A DNA stretch of 14,186 bases from JBBATK01 sp046052705 (GTDB lineage: Bacteria; Bacteroidota; Ignavibacteria; Kapaibacteriales; NICIL-2), in contig JBJOLU010000228.1 of NCBI GenBank assembly GCA_046052705.1, positions 1-14,186 of the forward strand. The letters are read 5' to 3'. Positions 12,520 through 14,186 of the stretch are shown here, one piece after another. The notes beneath the pieces are model-generated. The model saw only the letters and a program-made list of their open reading frames with translations. It made no database searches and was not told the DNA's origin. The translations under genes and the position numbers were made by a program. Position 1 is the first letter of the stretch, and every line of letters starts with the position of its first letter.

Positions 12520-14093
12520 GATAAGGCCTTCATGGACCACGTTTGAGCGATAGTTCTTGCTACGCGCTCACCATCCATTGCCGCCGATACAATTCCACCG
12601 GCAAAACCGGCGCCCTCGCCGCAGGGATACAAGCCGCGAATCTCCGGATGTTCCAGCGTGGACGCGTCTCGGGGTATCTTCACCGGAGTGGAGGTTCGCG
12701 ATTCTACAGCTGTAACGATGGCATCGTTGGTATAGTATCCCTTCATGGATGTTCCAAACACGCGAAAGGCTTTGCGCAGCCGCGCACTAACAAATTGCGG
12801 GAGAATACCATGCACCGGCAACGAATGAAGGCCGGGAATGTACGAAGAGCCCGGTAGGGAAGCTGATACTTTGCCTTCACAAAAATCCACCAGGCGTTGA
12901 GCCGGAACTTGCTGTGAAGCGTCGTGCTTGGCCTGAAAAGCCTGCTGTTCAACGCTTTGTTGAAAAGCCAATCCGCAATGTTCGCCGGCTCCCTCGAAAG
13001 CTTGAACATCGGAGCGTTGTATCTCTACCACCACGCCCGAATTCGCATAGCGTGAATCACGCCTGCTCATACTCATTCCGTTCACTACCAGCTCGCCGGG
13101 AGCGGTTGCGGCCGGAACTATGAGTCCGCCGGGACACATGCAGAAGGAATACACGCCGCGCCCGTCCACCTGCGTGGCCAATCGGTATGATGCTGCTTCC
13201 AGGTGCGGATCGCGAGGCCGCTGCTTGTATTGAATCTCATCGATGAGCTCTTGAGGATGTTCAGCGCGAACGCCAAGGGCAAATGGTTTGAACTCTGTTC
13301 GAATTCCACGCTGCCTACACAGATCGTAAATGTCGCGCGCCGAGTGCCCTGTAGCCAGAATCACGGCATCGGCGTGTAGTTCTTCCTGCTCGTTGATTAC
13401 CACACCGATCATGGATGACTCGCGCACAAGAAAATCCGTTACCCTGGCTTTGAAGCGGATGATGCCGCCATGCTGCTCGATGGTTTCTCTCATGGCTCTC
13501 ACCACACCGGGTAGCTTGTTCGATCCGATGTGCGGGTGAGCATCGATCAAGATAGAGGATGTAGCACCATGCTCAACAAGCACGCGAAGTATGTGGTGAA
13601 TGTCGCCGCGCTTGGAGGAACGTGTATACAGTTTGCCGTCGGAGTATGCTCCGGCGCCGCCCTCGCCAAAGCAGTAGTTGGAATCTGCGTCCACGTGGGC
13701 GAATTGCTGAATGGCACGTAGGTCGCGCCGACGTGCGCGAACATCTTTACCGCGCTCAAGGATTATTGGCTGTATACCGTACTGCAACAAATGAAGGGCC
13801 GCGAAGTACCCGGCAGGACCCGCGCCCACCACTATCACTTTTTTCTCGGCACGGGCCCGAGGCAACGAGGCAGTAAAAGATACATCGGCCGGGGGAAGCT
13901 CATCCACATACACATCAACGCGCAGATTCACTACGGGCTGACGTGCTCGGGCATCTACGGATCGGCGACGAACCAGGATTTCTACAGAAGAATGGGCCGG
14001 CAGTTCCGGCATCAACGCCATGGCGCTTCGGCGAACGCAAAGTTCATCGGCAGCTTCGCCGGGTAGAAGAGTAAGATCGAGAGTAGTGTGCAT
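12516..14093 (-). CDS. FAD-dependent oxidoreductase of the COG2509 type
   Basis: This is a predicted FAD-dependent dehydrogenase of unknown substrate, 525 residues, cytoplasmic. An N-terminal domain of about 80 residues, rich in Arg and Val, precedes the Rossmann motif VIVVGAGPAGYFAALHLL (86-103), which ends in ILERG (111-115). The signature NYCFGEGGAGAYSDGKLYTR (139-158) is specific to this family, followed by ILATGHSARDIY, a Cys-containing FCMCPGGLIVPA, and a C-terminal FAD-contacting CGEGAGFAGGIVSAAMDGERVA (491-512). The architecture matches the COG2509 proteins that are widespread but not assigned a reaction. Its stop overlaps the start of the SpoU-type methyltransferase by ATGA, so the two are coupled. 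No clear ribosome binding site precedes the ATG. Confidence 0.92.
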   Translation of the reverse strand: MHTTLDLTLLPGEAADELCVRRSAMALMPELPAHSSVEILVRRRSVDARARQPVVNLRVDVYVDELPPADVSFTASLPRARAEKKVIVVGAGPAGYFAALHLLQYGIQPIILERGKDVRARRRDLRAIQQFAHVDADSNYCFGEGGAGAYSDGKLYTRSSKRGDIHHILRVLVEHGATSSILIDAHPHIGSNKLPGVVRAMRETIEQHGGIIRFKARVTDFLVRESSMIGVVINEQEELHADAVILATGHSARDIYDLCRQRGIRTEFKPFALGVRAEHPQELIDEIQYKQRPRDPHLEAASYRLATQVDGRGVYSFCMCPGGLIVPAATAPGELVVNGMSMSRRDSRYANSGVVVEIQRSDVQAFEGAGEHCGLAFQQSVEQQAFQAKHDASQQVPAQRLVDFCEGKVSASLPGSSYIPGLHSLPVHGILPQFVSARLRKAFRVFGTSMKGYYTNDAIVTAVESRTSTPVKIPRDASTLEHPEIRGLYPCGEGAGFAGGIVSAAMDGERVARTIAQTWSMKALS

Positions 14094-14186
14094 GGAGCAT
14101 CGGCGCCGTGGTTATCGGCAAAAGTGCGACCGATGCAATAATACAACACATTGCTGTGTAAGCGCGGATTAGGAAGCTGTAGACAT
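14094..14186. other. Upstream region of the FAD gene, cut by the window end
   Basis: These 93 bases contain no supportable gene. A TTGCAT followed 16 bases later by GATAAC, read on the minus strand, could be weak -35/-10 elements for the FAD gene. A short inverted repeat ACACA-TTGC-TGTGT lies at 14146-14159. Neither is strong enough to call alone. Confidence 0.35.

Noticed and set aside
14146..14159. Inverted repeat ACACA-TTGC-TGTGT as an operator or terminator
   Set aside because: A five-base stem is expected by chance in this length and there is no T run or supporting context.

Overview
This window looks like ordinary chromosomal DNA from a Gram-negative, diderm bacterium. The Wza-type outer-membrane export protein, the Wzz-type chain-length protein and the diaminopimelate pathway gene all point to an outer membrane and peptidoglycan. 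The DapF active-site variants (MCGNGGRC, GSDH, FERGVE) and one TAnnTTTG promoter-like box resemble Bacteroidota and relatives (FCB group). That placement is an inference from remembered family patterns and is tentative. I see no insertion sequences, phage genes, tRNA, rRNA or CRISPR array. The genes are densely packed and no gene-free stretch exceeds about 160 bases.

Layout, left to right. An MFS transporter, cut off by the window start (1-924, +), runs towards a minus-strand pair: lpdA (965-2368), preceded by sucC (2529-3779). These are two parts of 2-oxoacid oxidation and the TCA cycle. Diverging from sucC are a PhnD-like periplasmic binding protein (3929-4867) and, 12 bases after it, a small HD-domain protein related to ppGpp hydrolases (4880-5479). 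Next comes a compact minus-strand pair for polysaccharide export: an SLBB-domain Wza-like protein (6716-8338) followed after 8 bases by a Wzz-like protein (5505-6707). Then three plus-strand genes follow: an inositol-monophosphatase-like enzyme (8470-9276), dapF (9380-10306) and an M20 amidohydrolase (10392-11573). The window closes with a translationally coupled minus-strand pair: a COG2509-type FAD protein (12516-14093) and a SpoU/TrmH RNA methyltransferase (11725-12519).

No complete new system is evident. The points most worth a second look are these. (1) The Wza-like gene encodes a signal peptide that can only be reached from a non-standard start, most simply an ATC codon behind a well-placed GGAG. 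(2) In the HD protein, the metal-binding Asp expected in the fourth motif is Ala. (3) Three different gene spacers carry short tandem repeats with 5- or 10-base periods, each of unrelated sequence. (4) A 12-base tandem repeat has expanded in frame inside dapF, just before its catalytic motif.
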